DNA from: CAYQDR01 sp964416315
GTDB lineage: Bacteria; Methylomirabilota; Methylomirabilia; Rokubacteriales; DASRDR01
Reading direction: 5' to 3'
Assembly: GCA_964416315.1 (NCBI GenBank)
Contig: CAYQDR010000019.1
Location: forward strand, 1 to 52,888
DNA: 52,888 bases
The notes under the pieces were generated by a model. The model did no database searches. It saw only the letters and a list, made by a program, of their open reading frames with translations, and was not told where the DNA came from. This document shows, in pieces, positions 43,801-51,276 of the stretch. The number at the start of each line of letters is the position of its first letter. Position 1 is the stretch's first letter. A program made the position numbers and the translations under genes.

Positions 43801-43911
43801 CGGGTCTCGCGGCTGTCGGCCTCGGCGCGGGGCTACCACGTCCTCGGCGAGCTCGGGACGCGGCCGGCCGTGACGTACCTGAAGAAGGTCATCCGGGACC
43901 CCCGGGCGTGA
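40810..43911 (+). CDS. actB: Alternative complex III iron-sulfur/molybdopterin-fold subunit ActB
   Basis: A 1033-aa fusion of a cofactor-less molybdopterin-oxidoreductase-like domain (about 1-740) and a PsrB-like ferredoxin domain (about 770-1030). A twin-arginine signal DRRGFFRLVG is followed by AAAGCG (lipobox-like). One N-terminal cluster motif is CRECPAGCGV ... ALCARG; the C-terminal domain has CIGCQACVVACVAEN, CQHCEIAPCEPVCP, CVGTRYCGNNCPY and CTMC ... CQQTCP. Complex III oxidises menaquinol or ubiquinol and reduces cytochrome c or oxidase. Confidence 0.94.
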   Translation: MSEGIDRRGFFRLVGVSSAAAAAAAGCGKTTEALLPYVIPPENLVPGVATYYATVCRECPAGCGVLARNREGRIVKLEGNPDHPVNRGALCARGQAALLSTYDPDRIAQPRVRDGGGWRTVPVAEAEKLLVEKLAAAREAGPGRIAMLTQLESGSLGRLMDAWLTALGGRPRVAYEPFAHEALRAASRLTFGLDALPHYAFEDARSVLSLGADYLETWISPVGQAAGFHRLHALREGAAGAVIHVEPRYSMTAANADEWIPNAPGTEGVIALALLRLVLEERLAPPLPARDAETLLGIARAVDLEAAAKQSGVTVAQLRQIARTLATQAPSLVVTGGVAVTGANATDVAGAANLLNYALGNIGKTVRFGPNLALGQASRYADLLALGRAMATGEIAVLLVKDANPVFTLPEKSGFAAALGNVPFVVSFSGHLDETTARAHLVLPDLTPLESWGDYSPRAGVWGLMQPTMAPVPAVGPRREDLLDLLLKRAGDTFPGVVTQATGDVLLDAGRALVPGGDKGPFRTKTFADYVRESWQPLARTVMPKVAFEVFWETALRRGGAWLEPAPVKVTLQPGLRLAAGPAALEGAADGLALMPVPSSRFYDGRGANKAWLHETPDPMTQLVYESWVEVAAETARAGGLAEGDVVRVASPHGQIELPVWVSDTLQPGVAAIPIGLGHAEYGRFARGLGQSPYGLLPVDPDPGSGGRRWLAVRVTLTKVGRREKLATPAGVTEVDHQREIIETMPFKEAARLEKARQIPAHANLPSMYPALRYPEHRWGMTVDLDSCIGCQACVVACVAENNVPIVGKPQIDYGRSLHWLRVERWWDHGPAGAAAAHAREVPSGPGLAHAAEAAPGARPQARFLPMLCQHCEIAPCEPVCPVFAAYHTPEGLNAQVYNRCVGTRYCGNNCPYMVRRFNWFRFDWPAPMTLALNPDVTVRDRGVMEKCTMCVQRIIAGKDRARDEKRRPGDGEILTACQQTCPTQAITFGDLKNPRSRVSRLSASARGYHVLGELGTRPAVTYLKKVIRDPRA

Positions 43912-45278
43912 GCGGGCAGAGTCCCGAGCCCGCGCGGCCGCCCCTGAGCGGCGGCGCGCCGACCTACGCGGACGTCAACCGCGACGTCATCCGCACGCTC
44001 GAGTTCCCCTCGAACCTCTACTTCGGCTGGATGTCGTTCATCGCCCTCACGCTGGCGGGCGGGGTCTTCGCGTGGGTCATGCAGATCTATTACGGGATCG
44101 GCATGGCCGGCAAGCGCAACCCGCAGATGTGGGCGATGTACATCACGACGTTCGTGTTCTGGATCGGCATCGGCCACGCCGGCACCCTGATCTCGGCCAT
44201 CCTCTACCTGTTCCGCGCGCGGTGGCGCACGTCCATCTACCGCGGCTCCGAGGCCATGACGATCTTCGCCGTCATGACGGCCGGCCTCTTCCCGGTGATC
44301 CACCTCGGGCGGATGTGGCTCCCGTACTGGCTGATCCCTTACCCGAACGACCGGTTCCTCTGGCCGAACTTCCGCTCCCCGCTGCTCTGGGACGTCTTCG
44401 CCATCTCGACGTACTTCACGATCAGCGCCGTGTTCTTCTACGTGGGGCTCATCCCCGACATCGCGGCGCTCCGGGACGCGAGCTCGGGGCTCAAGCGGCG
44501 GATCTACGCGGCCCTGGCGCTCGGCTGGCAGGGCTCCGACCGGGAGTGGCGGCACTACCGGCGGGCGTACGGGCTGTTCGCGTCGCTCGCGACCCCCCTG
44601 GTGGTCTCGGTCCACAGCGTCGTGTCGTGGGACTTCGCCATGGCGCTCCTGCCCGGGTGGCACTCGACCCTCTTCGCCCCGTTCTTCGTGGACGGGGCGA
44701 TCTTCTCCGGGTTTGCCATGGTGCTGGTCCTCCTGCTCCCCATGCGGTACTACTTCAACCTCTACCCGTACATCACCGAGAAGCACCTGGACAACATGGC
44801 GAAGCTCGTCCTCGTGACCAGCCTGGTGCTGACCTACTTCTACGCCTGCGAGGGGTTCGTCAGCTGGTACAGCGGCGAGCCGATCGAGCGCGCCTCCTAT
44901 CTGTACAAGTGGATCGGGACCTACGCCCCCTGGTGGTGGCTCCAGATCTTCTGCAACAGCGTGGCGCCGCTCGTGTTCTTCTGGCGCCGGGCGCGGGTGC
45001 ACGTCCTCACGCTCTACATCGTCTCCGTCCTGGTCCTCATCGGGATGTGGTTCGAGCGCTTCAACATCATCGTCCCGGGGCTCGCCCGCGGCTTCTACCC
45101 CTACACCTTCGGGGTCTACGTCCCGACGCCCGTGGACACGATGATCATCGTCGGGAGCTTCGCCTGGTTCTTCATCTGGTTCATGGCGTTCATCAAGGTC
45201 ATGCCCTCGGTCTCCATCGTCGAGGTCAAGGAGACGATCCCGCATCCCGTGCGGGACGCCGCCGCAGCCCACCACTGA
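43908..45278 (+). CDS. actC: Alternative complex III membrane subunit ActC (NrfD family)
   Basis: A 456-aa membrane protein with about ten helices; quinol-interacting subunit of complex III. FPSNLYFGWMSFIALTLAGG and WDFAMALLPGWHSTLFAPFF are characteristic. GTG start overlapping the actB stop. Confidence 0.93.
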   Translation: MSGQSPEPARPPLSGGAPTYADVNRDVIRTLEFPSNLYFGWMSFIALTLAGGVFAWVMQIYYGIGMAGKRNPQMWAMYITTFVFWIGIGHAGTLISAILYLFRARWRTSIYRGSEAMTIFAVMTAGLFPVIHLGRMWLPYWLIPYPNDRFLWPNFRSPLLWDVFAISTYFTISAVFFYVGLIPDIAALRDASSGLKRRIYAALALGWQGSDREWRHYRRAYGLFASLATPLVVSVHSVVSWDFAMALLPGWHSTLFAPFFVDGAIFSGFAMVLVLLLPMRYYFNLYPYITEKHLDNMAKLVLVTSLVLTYFYACEGFVSWYSGEPIERASYLYKWIGTYAPWWWLQIFCNSVAPLVFFWRRARVHVLTLYIVSVLVLIGMWFERFNIIVPGLARGFYPYTFGVYVPTPVDTMIIVGSFAWFFIWFMAFIKVMPSVSIVEVKETIPHPVRDAAAAHH

Positions 45279-45280
45279 TC

Positions 45281-45796
45281 ATGGATCCCCGGCGGGCCAG
45301 CGTCCTGGGGGTGTTCGCGCACGTGGACACGGCCGTGCACGCGATCCGCGAGCTCCGGGCCAAGGGGTTCCGCGCGCTCTCGACGTACAGCCCGGTCCCG
45401 CTCCCCGAGTTCGAGGAGGCGCTGACGGGCCACGGGCTGCCGCGGAGCCCGGTGCGCCTGTTCACGCTGGTCGGCGGCCTCACGGGCACGGTGAGCGGTT
45501 TCGCCCTGACGATCTGGTCCGCGCTCAAGTGGAACCTGATCACGGGCGGGAAGCCGGTCGTCTCGATCCCGCCGTTCGTCATCATCGCCTTCGAGCTGAC
45601 CATCCTCCTCGGCGGCCTCTGCACGCTGCTCGGGTTGCTCGTGACCGCGCGCTTGCCGCGGTTCGGAGGGTCGCCGCGCTACGACCCGCGGTTCACGGCG
45701 GATCGCTTCGGTGTGGAGGTGGGCTGCGCGGCCGCCGAGGTGGCCGCCGTCCAGGAGATCCTCCGGCGGGCGGGAGCCGAGGAGGTGCGGGCGTGA
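45281..45796 (+). CDS. actD: Alternative complex III subunit ActD (DUF3341)
   Basis: A 171-aa subunit. Cytoplasmic N-terminal part (GVFAHVDTAVHAIRELRAKGF, TYSPVPLPEFEEAL), two helices around residues 60-120 (VGGLTGTVSGFALTIWSALKW and the IIAFELTILLGGLCTLLGLL segment), and a soluble tail ending AGAEEVRA. Lies 2 bases after actC. Confidence 0.92.
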   Translation: MDPRRASVLGVFAHVDTAVHAIRELRAKGFRALSTYSPVPLPEFEEALTGHGLPRSPVRLFTLVGGLTGTVSGFALTIWSALKWNLITGGKPVVSIPPFVIIAFELTILLGGLCTLLGLLVTARLPRFGGSPRYDPRFTADRFGVEVGCAAAEVAAVQEILRRAGAEEVRA

Positions 45797-46284
45797 GGTG
45801 GCTCTTCGTCTTCTCGCTCCTCGTCCTCCTGGCGGTCGGCGGGGCGATGGGGCTCCTCGTGGGCTACCGGTGGATGACGAGCATGCAGGCCGACGTCAAG
45901 GTCGTCCCGGGGGAGATGGTGCTCGTCCCGCCCGCGGGGGCCGTGCCCCGCGAGGGTGGCGAGCTCGTCGTGAGTCGCGAGGCGTACGCCGCGCGGAAGA
46001 ACCCCCTCCCGCGCACCCCGGAGTCCGTCACGCGCGGCGAGAAGCTCTACGCGATCTACTGCACCCCCTGCCACGGGGCGACCGGGAAGGGGGACGGGCC
46101 GGTCACGCCGCGGTTCATCCCGCCGCCCGATCTGGCGAGCCCGCAGGTGCAGGCGCGGAGCGACGGCCACATGTCCTACTACATCGGCTACGGCGGCGCG
46201 ATCATGCCGGCCTACGGCGAGGCGCTCTCCGTCTCGGAGCGCTGGGACCTCGTGAACTATCTCCGGACGCTCGCCCGGAAGTAG
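45793..46284 (+). CDS. actE: Alternative complex III monohaem cytochrome c ActE
   Basis: A 163-aa membrane-anchored cytochrome: uncleaved N-terminal helix (residues 3-24), one haem site CTPCH (C90, C93, H94), likely axial Met in AIMPAYGE. GTG start overlapping actD (GTGA). Confidence 0.93.
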   Translation: MRWLFVFSLLVLLAVGGAMGLLVGYRWMTSMQADVKVVPGEMVLVPPAGAVPREGGELVVSREAYAARKNPLPRTPESVTRGEKLYAIYCTPCHGATGKGDGPVTPRFIPPPDLASPQVQARSDGHMSYYIGYGGAIMPAYGEALSVSERWDLVNYLRTLARK

Positions 46285-46288
46285 CGCC

Positions 46289-47455
46289 GTGGCGACGCCG
46301 TTCCCGACCTCGCCGGCCGCGCAGTCCACGGGTCCGCCCCAGCGGTGGCTCCTGGGGCTCTGGGTGGTCATCGGGCTCGGCGCGCTCGCGTTCCTCGCCG
46401 GCTTCCTCGCGGGTCGCGGGCCGCGTACGTGGGCGATCTACCTCGTGAACCTCCTCTTCTGGTCGGGGCTGTCGGCGGCGGGCCCGGCGATCGCCGGCAT
46501 CTTCGAGCTGACCGAGGCCCGTTGGTCGGTGCGCCTGCGCCGGATCGCGACGACGACGGCCGCGTTCATGCCGATCTCGTTCGTGCTCTTCCTCGTGCTG
46601 TTCACGGCCATCGACGTGCTCTACCCGTGGGTGGGGGACCCGAAGCTCGTGGAGCGGAAGGCCGCGTGGCTGAACGTGCCGTTCTTCCTGCTGCGGATCG
46701 GCGTCGGGGTGGCGGCGCTCTACTGGGTGAGCATCCGGTTCGCCCGGGAGGTGCACGCCTCCCCGGCGGGGGCCGCGGAGGAGCCGGGCCGCGCCCGGCG
46801 GGCGCGTCTCGCGGTCGTGATGCTGTTCCTCTTCGTGGCCGTGGTCTCCCTCTTCGGCTTCGACCTGGTCATGTCCCTGGACCCGGTCTGGTTCAGCGGG
46901 CTCCTGGGCGGCTACTTCGTCGTCGGCACGCTCTACTCGGGATTCGCCTTTCTCGTGGTGCTCGTCGGCGTCCGGAGTCTCAACCGCCCCGCCTGGGTGA
47001 TGCCCGCCACCGAGGTCCAGGACCTGGCCAAGCTCGTCTTCGCCACCTCGATCCTGTGGATGTACTTCTTCTGGTCGCAGTACCTCGTGATCTGGTACGG
47101 CAACGTCCCGATCGAGACCCGCTTCGTCCTCGCGCGCTTCTTCGAGGATCCCTGGCGGGGGCTCGCCGTGCTCGCCTGCCTGATCGGCTGGCTCGTGCCG
47201 TTCGCCTACCTGCTGGTCCGGCTCACCGGGCGGCCCCCCGAGAGCCACCGGGTCCTCGTGGGGGTCGCCTGTCTGAGCCTCACGGCGATCTTCCTCGAGC
47301 GCACGGTGCTCGTGCTCCCGTCGGTCGTCGGTCGCCTCGTCTTCCCGTACGGGCCGGTCGAGATCCTGATTACCGCGGGGTTCGCGGCGCTCTTCATCCT
47401 CTCCTACCTCGTGTTCGTCCCCCGGCTGGGGCTCGGCTCGCGCGCCGAGGGCTGA
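46289..47455 (+). CDS. actF: Alternative complex III membrane subunit ActF
   Basis: A 388-aa polytopic protein, second NrfD-related subunit. About ten helices, with PAWVMPATEVQDLAKLVFAT and MYFFWSQYLVIWYGN as family landmarks. GTG start 4 bases after actE. Cytochrome oxidase genes, which often follow, are absent; moeA comes next. Confidence 0.92.
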   Translation: MATPFPTSPAAQSTGPPQRWLLGLWVVIGLGALAFLAGFLAGRGPRTWAIYLVNLLFWSGLSAAGPAIAGIFELTEARWSVRLRRIATTTAAFMPISFVLFLVLFTAIDVLYPWVGDPKLVERKAAWLNVPFFLLRIGVGVAALYWVSIRFAREVHASPAGAAEEPGRARRARLAVVMLFLFVAVVSLFGFDLVMSLDPVWFSGLLGGYFVVGTLYSGFAFLVVLVGVRSLNRPAWVMPATEVQDLAKLVFATSILWMYFFWSQYLVIWYGNVPIETRFVLARFFEDPWRGLAVLACLIGWLVPFAYLLVRLTGRPPESHRVLVGVACLSLTAIFLERTVLVLPSVVGRLVFPYGPVEILITAGFAALFILSYLVFVPRLGLGSRAEG

Positions 47456-47478
47456 CGGCGCCCGGGCGGCGCCGTCGC

Positions 47479-47508
47479 TTGCCCGGCTCCCGCCGGGAAC
47501 GGTAGACT
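47479..47508 (+). promoter_or_regulatory. Predicted moeA promoter
   Basis: TTGCCC (47479-47484), 18 bases, TAGACT (47503-47508). Transcription would begin near 47515, about 4 bases before the moeA ATG; the mRNA would be nearly leaderless. Confidence 0.55.
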
Positions 47509-47518
47509 GGCCCACGCC

Positions 47519-48751
47519 ATGCTGTCCGTCGAAGAGGCCCTCGCGCGCGTCCTGGCCGCGATCCCCGTGGTCGGCTCGGAGACGGTCGGGCTCCCGGCGG
47601 CTCACGGGCGGGTCCTCGCGGAGCCGATCGCGGCCGGGCGCGACCTGCCCCCGTGGGACAACTCCTCCATGGACGGCTACGCGGTCCGCGCCGGGGACAC
47701 GGCCGGGGCGAGCGCCGATCGGCCGGTGCGGCTGCGGGTGCTCGGCGAGGTGCCGGCCGGCGCGGTGGCGCCGACGCCGGCGGGGCCGGGGGAGGCGTAC
47801 CGGATCCTGACGGGGGCGCCGATGCCGGCCGGGGCGGACGCGGTCGTCCCCCAGGAAGAGGTGCACCGGGATGGCGCGAGCCTGGTCCTCCGCCGTCCCG
47901 TCGAGCGCGGGACGTTCGTCCGCCCGCGCGGTGAGGACATCCGGGCCGGGGAACCCGTCCTCGCGCCCGGCGCCGTGCTCGGCCCCGCCGCGGTCGGCGT
48001 GCTGGCGGCGCTCGGCCGCCCGCTCGTGCGTGTCTATCAGCGGCCACGTGTGGCCATCCTCTCGACCGGGGACGAGCTGGTGGACCTCGACGCGGTGCCG
48101 GGCCCGGGCCAGATCCCGAACTCGAACACGTACACCCTGGCCGCCCAGGTGCGCGAGGCGGGGGGCATCCCGCTGAACCTCGGCATCGCGCGCGACGTGC
48201 GGGAGGAGCTGGAGGAGCGGTTTCGCTGGGGGCTCACGGCGGACATCCTCGTCTCCTCGGCGGGGGTCTCCGTCGGCGACCGCGACCTGGTCCGCGAGGC
48301 GATGGCCAAGCTGGGGGCGGAGCTCGACTTCTGGAAGGTCTCCATGCGACCGGGGAAGCCGCTGACCTTCGGGCGGCTCTCAGGGCGGCCGGTCTTCGGG
48401 CTGCCCGGCAACCCCGTCTCCTCGATGGTGACGTTCGAGCTGTTCGTTCGCCCGGCGCTCCTCAAGATGGGCGGTCGCGAGGCCCTCTTCCGGCCGCGGA
48501 TCCGGGCGCGGGCGCTCGAGGCGATCGACAATCCGGGGCCGCGGCGCGGCTACCTCCGCGTCCGGCTCACCGAGGACGGGGGCGGGATCGGGGCCCGCCT
48601 CACGGGGGTCCAGGGGTCGGGGGTCCTCCGCTCGATGCTCCTCGCCGACGGGCTCGCGGTCATCCCGCCGGACACCCGGGTCGAGCCGGGTGAGGTCGTC
48701 GAGGTGATCCTCCTCCACAGCGACATGAGCGCAACCGGCCGTAGGCCTTGA
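47519..48751 (+). CDS. moeA: Molybdopterin molybdenumtransferase
   Basis: Inserts molybdate into adenylylated molybdopterin. The 410-aa protein has LPPWDNSSMDGYAVRA, ILTGAPMPAGADAVVPQE, the MPT-binding domain (LSTGDEL, SNTYTLAAQV, SAGVSVGDRD, GLPGNPVSSM) and domain IV. Cofactor supply for the formate dehydrogenase is an obvious use. No ribosome-binding site is seen. Confidence 0.95.
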   Translation: MLSVEEALARVLAAIPVVGSETVGLPAAHGRVLAEPIAAGRDLPPWDNSSMDGYAVRAGDTAGASADRPVRLRVLGEVPAGAVAPTPAGPGEAYRILTGAPMPAGADAVVPQEEVHRDGASLVLRRPVERGTFVRPRGEDIRAGEPVLAPGAVLGPAAVGVLAALGRPLVRVYQRPRVAILSTGDELVDLDAVPGPGQIPNSNTYTLAAQVREAGGIPLNLGIARDVREELEERFRWGLTADILVSSAGVSVGDRDLVREAMAKLGAELDFWKVSMRPGKPLTFGRLSGRPVFGLPGNPVSSMVTFELFVRPALLKMGGREALFRPRIRARALEAIDNPGPRRGYLRVRLTEDGGGIGARLTGVQGSGVLRSMLLADGLAVIPPDTRVEPGEVVEVILLHSDMSATGRRP

Positions 48752-48776
48752 CATCCGAAGCGTAACGGAGTAATTT
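48748..48776 (+). promoter_or_regulatory. Predicted SoxYZ-like gene promoter
   Basis: TTGACA (48748-48753), 17 bases, TAATTT (48771-48776), overlapping the moeA stop. Transcription should start near 48783, only about 5 bases before the ATG at 48788. Confidence 0.65.
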
Positions 48777-48787
48777 CACCATTGTCA

Positions 48788-49549
48788 ATGGAGTTTCGGG
48801 GGAACGTACTCTCACGTCGCGCCGTCCTCGTCGGTGGAGGTCTGAGCCTCCTCCTGCCGCGCGGGCTCCGTGCCCAGGGGAAGCTCCAGCGGGAGCATCA
48901 GGTCCAGATCGAGCTGCCGATCCTGGCCGAGGAGCCGGTGGCGGTCCCGATCCAGGTGTGGGTGGATCACCCGATGGAGCCCGACCACTTCATCCGGTCG
49001 ATCGAGATCGCGGCGGAGCGGGACCCGGTGGCCTACAAGGGCACGTTCCTCTTTACCCCCGCAAACGGGCGGGCGTGGGTCGCGTTCCACATGCGCTCGG
49101 GGGCGGGAGGGCCGGTCAAGGCGACCGCCGAGTGCTCGAAGCACGGGCGGTTCGTCGGCGTCAAGGAGGTCAGGGTCGTCGAGGGGGGCTGCACCACGGC
49201 GCCCGAGAAGCTCGGGCGCGACCGCCTGGGCAACGCGATGCTCCGGCTGCCGCGGTCGGTCAAGGCGGGCGAGGTCATCGAGGTCCGCGCGAAGGTGGAC
49301 CACAACTCGGACACGGGGCTCAGGCTGAAGAACGGGAAGTTCGTCCGAGAGATGCCGGAGTTCTACGTCAAGCAGATGGCCGTGTACCTGGACGACCAGA
49401 AGCTGAGCGAGTTCCAGATGACGTCGGCCGTGAGCCCGAACCCGCTGATCCGCTTCCCCCTCAAGGTGACGCGGGCCGGGACGCTCCGCGTGGTGTTCGT
49501 CAACAGCGAGGGCCAGCAGTGGGAGGTGTCGCAGGCGCTCCGCCTGTGA
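48788..49549 (+). CDS. Fused SoxYZ-like carrier, quinoprotein-associated type
   Basis: A 253-aa exported protein joining SoxY-like (about 35-140) and SoxZ-like (about 155-253) domains. A TAT-like signal SRRAVLVGGGLSLLLPRG leads. The carrier Cys is C135 in VVEGGCTTAPEK; in true SoxY the Cys sits in a C-terminal GGCGG arm, but here it is internal, at the domain junction. The Z part has DHNSDTGLRLKNGKF and SPNPLIRFPLKVTRAG. Such fusions are known as quinoprotein (PQQ) dehydrogenase-associated SoxYZ-like carriers. An in-frame TTG lies two codons earlier. Confidence 0.9.
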   Translation: MEFRGNVLSRRAVLVGGGLSLLLPRGLRAQGKLQREHQVQIELPILAEEPVAVPIQVWVDHPMEPDHFIRSIEIAAERDPVAYKGTFLFTPANGRAWVAFHMRSGAGGPVKATAECSKHGRFVGVKEVRVVEGGCTTAPEKLGRDRLGNAMLRLPRSVKAGEVIEVRAKVDHNSDTGLRLKNGKFVREMPEFYVKQMAVYLDDQKLSEFQMTSAVSPNPLIRFPLKVTRAGTLRVVFVNSEGQQWEVSQALRL

Positions 49550-49577
49550 CGCCATGGAAAAGCCGGAGGGCACACGC

Positions 49578-50540
49578 ATGATCCACCTCACACGTCTCGT
49601 CGCGGTCGTGGGCCTCTTCCTCCTCGTGGTCTCCCCCGCGTGGGCCTACACGGTCTACGTCACGAACCAGGGGGAGGGCACGATCACCATCATCGACGGG
49701 AAGGCGAAGAAGGTGCTCCGCACGGTGAAGATCACCCAGGCCCGTCCCCACAACGCCATCCTGTCGAAAGGGAACAAGTGGCTCTATGTCGCCAACGTGG
49801 GGTCGGGATCCGTGTCCGTCTTCGACCCGCACACGGAGGCCGAGATCGCGGTGATCGCGGCCGACAAGGGGACCCACGGGGTCACGCTCACCCCGGACGA
49901 GAAGCAGCTCTGGACCGCGAACGTCCAGGCGGACACCGTGTCGGTCATCGACGTCGCGAGCCAGAAGGTGATCCGCACGATCAAGGTCGGGAGCAAGCCG
50001 ATGCTCGTGGCCTTTACCCCGGACGGGAAGAAGGCGTACGTCTCCAACGGCGGGTCGGGCGACGTCTTCGTCATCGACACGGCGACGTACGAGGTGCGGA
50101 AGAAGCTCTTCGCCGGCAAGGACGCCATGGGGACCGCCATCGCGCCGGGCGGCAAGGAGGTCTGGGTCACCGAGGGCGGCGACAACATCGTGTCGGTGAT
50201 CGACACGCAGAAGGACGAGGTCGCGGCGGAGATCAAGGTCGGCGCCGACACCCACGGCGTCGTCCTCTCGGCCGACGGCAGGCGGGCGTACGTCACCGTC
50301 CGGAAGGAGCACTTCGTGGCGGTGATCGACGTGGCGGAGCGGAAGGTGATCGCGAAGATCCCGGTGTCCGAGCTGCCGGACATTCCGGACCTCTCGCCCG
50401 ACGGGAAGGAGCTGTGGCTGACGAGCCGGATGGCGAAGGCGGTGGACGTGATCGACACGACGACCAATCAGAAGATCGCGACGATCCCGGTCGGGGCGAC
50501 GGCCGATCCCGACCCCCACGGACTCGTGATCACGAAGTAG
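49578..50540 (+). CDS. YVTN-family beta-propeller protein
   Basis: An exported 320-aa protein. Signal peptide (MIHLTRLVAVVGLFLLVVSPAWA) and seven ~42-residue propeller blades with the Y/W-V-x-N ... V-x-V-I-D pattern (LYVANVGSGSVSVFD, LWTANVQADTVSVID, AYVSNGGSGDVFVID, VWVTEGGDNIVSVID). It resembles PQQ-dependent catabolism-associated propeller proteins, fitting its SoxYZ-like neighbour. GGAGGG lies upstream; an ATG at 49554 is an alternative start. Confidence 0.9.
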   Translation: MIHLTRLVAVVGLFLLVVSPAWAYTVYVTNQGEGTITIIDGKAKKVLRTVKITQARPHNAILSKGNKWLYVANVGSGSVSVFDPHTEAEIAVIAADKGTHGVTLTPDEKQLWTANVQADTVSVIDVASQKVIRTIKVGSKPMLVAFTPDGKKAYVSNGGSGDVFVIDTATYEVRKKLFAGKDAMGTAIAPGGKEVWVTEGGDNIVSVIDTQKDEVAAEIKVGADTHGVVLSADGRRAYVTVRKEHFVAVIDVAERKVIAKIPVSELPDIPDLSPDGKELWLTSRMAKAVDVIDTTTNQKIATIPVGATADPDPHGLVITK

Positions 50541-50585
50541 GCCGCGCAGCGGCTGGCCGTAGCGCCAGGAGCGTGTCGGAGTAAC

Positions 50586-50612
50586 CCGGAGGGGGGCAGA
50601 GCCCCCCTCCGG
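50586..50612. terminator. Bidirectional hairpin between convergent genes
   Basis: A perfect 12-bp stem (50586-50597 with 50601-50612) and a loop of 3 between the YVTN gene (+) and the PAP2 gene (-). No T-tract, but placement and strength suggest transcription end for both strands. Confidence 0.6.
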
Positions 50613-50616
50613 AGAT

Positions 50617-51276
50617 CTAGCGGGGAGGGGCGACGGTCCCTCCCCGCTCGGCTTCTGGGCCGTGGTCCTCCCGGCGCGGGTGCGGGTGGCGAGCGTCCCA
50701 CCACGCGGCCGCGGCGGCGCACGCGCACCCCAGGGCGAAGCCGGCGACCACGTCCGCGGGCCAGTGCGCCCCGAGGAGGATGCGGGCCAGCCCGACCGCG
50801 AGCATGCCGAGGGCGGCGAGCGCCTGAAGGGCCAGGCGTGCGGCGGGCGGCAGGCGGGCACGGCCGACGAGGTAGATGACCATGACGGCGAACGCGGCCG
50901 CGGAGGTCGCGTGGCCGCTCGGGAAGCCCAGCGCCGACCCGCTCGGCCGCCGCCGGCTCACCACCTCTTGCCAGCCCTCACCGATGAGCGGCGCGGCCGC
51001 GAGCGTCGCGCCCCAGAGCCACCAGCGATGCCGCGCCGGCCCGGACACGCTCAGGACGAGCAGCGTGGCGGGGACCAGAAGCCGCCAGGTCCCGCCCGCA
51101 CTCGCCCACCGCGCCGCATCCATGACCCGGGGGGACGCCTTGGCCAGCACGGCATCGCGGAGCACGGCCTCGCCGTCGAGGACCTGGCCCGGGAGCACCG
51201 CTGCCGTCAGCGCGAGGACGAGCGCGGTGCTGCTGAGGCAGACGGCGCCCCACCCCGACGCCGCTCGAGTCCTCAA
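50617..51276 (-). CDS. PAP2-family phosphatase
   Basis: A 219-aa membrane protein with about five helices and the three phosphatase motifs: SRRRPSGSALGF, FPSGHATSAA, and ARILLGAHWPADVVAG. It removes phosphate from a lipid or isoprenoid phosphate such as undecaprenyl diphosphate. The TTG start at 51276 overlaps the stop of the UGA-containing gene upstream (TTGA), so the two are probably co-translated. Confidence 0.88.
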   Translation of the reverse strand: MRTRAASGWGAVCLSSTALVLALTAAVLPGQVLDGEAVLRDAVLAKASPRVMDAARWASAGGTWRLLVPATLLVLSVSGPARHRWWLWGATLAAAPLIGEGWQEVVSRRRPSGSALGFPSGHATSAAAFAVMVIYLVGRARLPPAARLALQALAALGMLAVGLARILLGAHWPADVVAGFALGCACAAAAAWWDARHPHPRREDHGPEAERGGTVAPPR

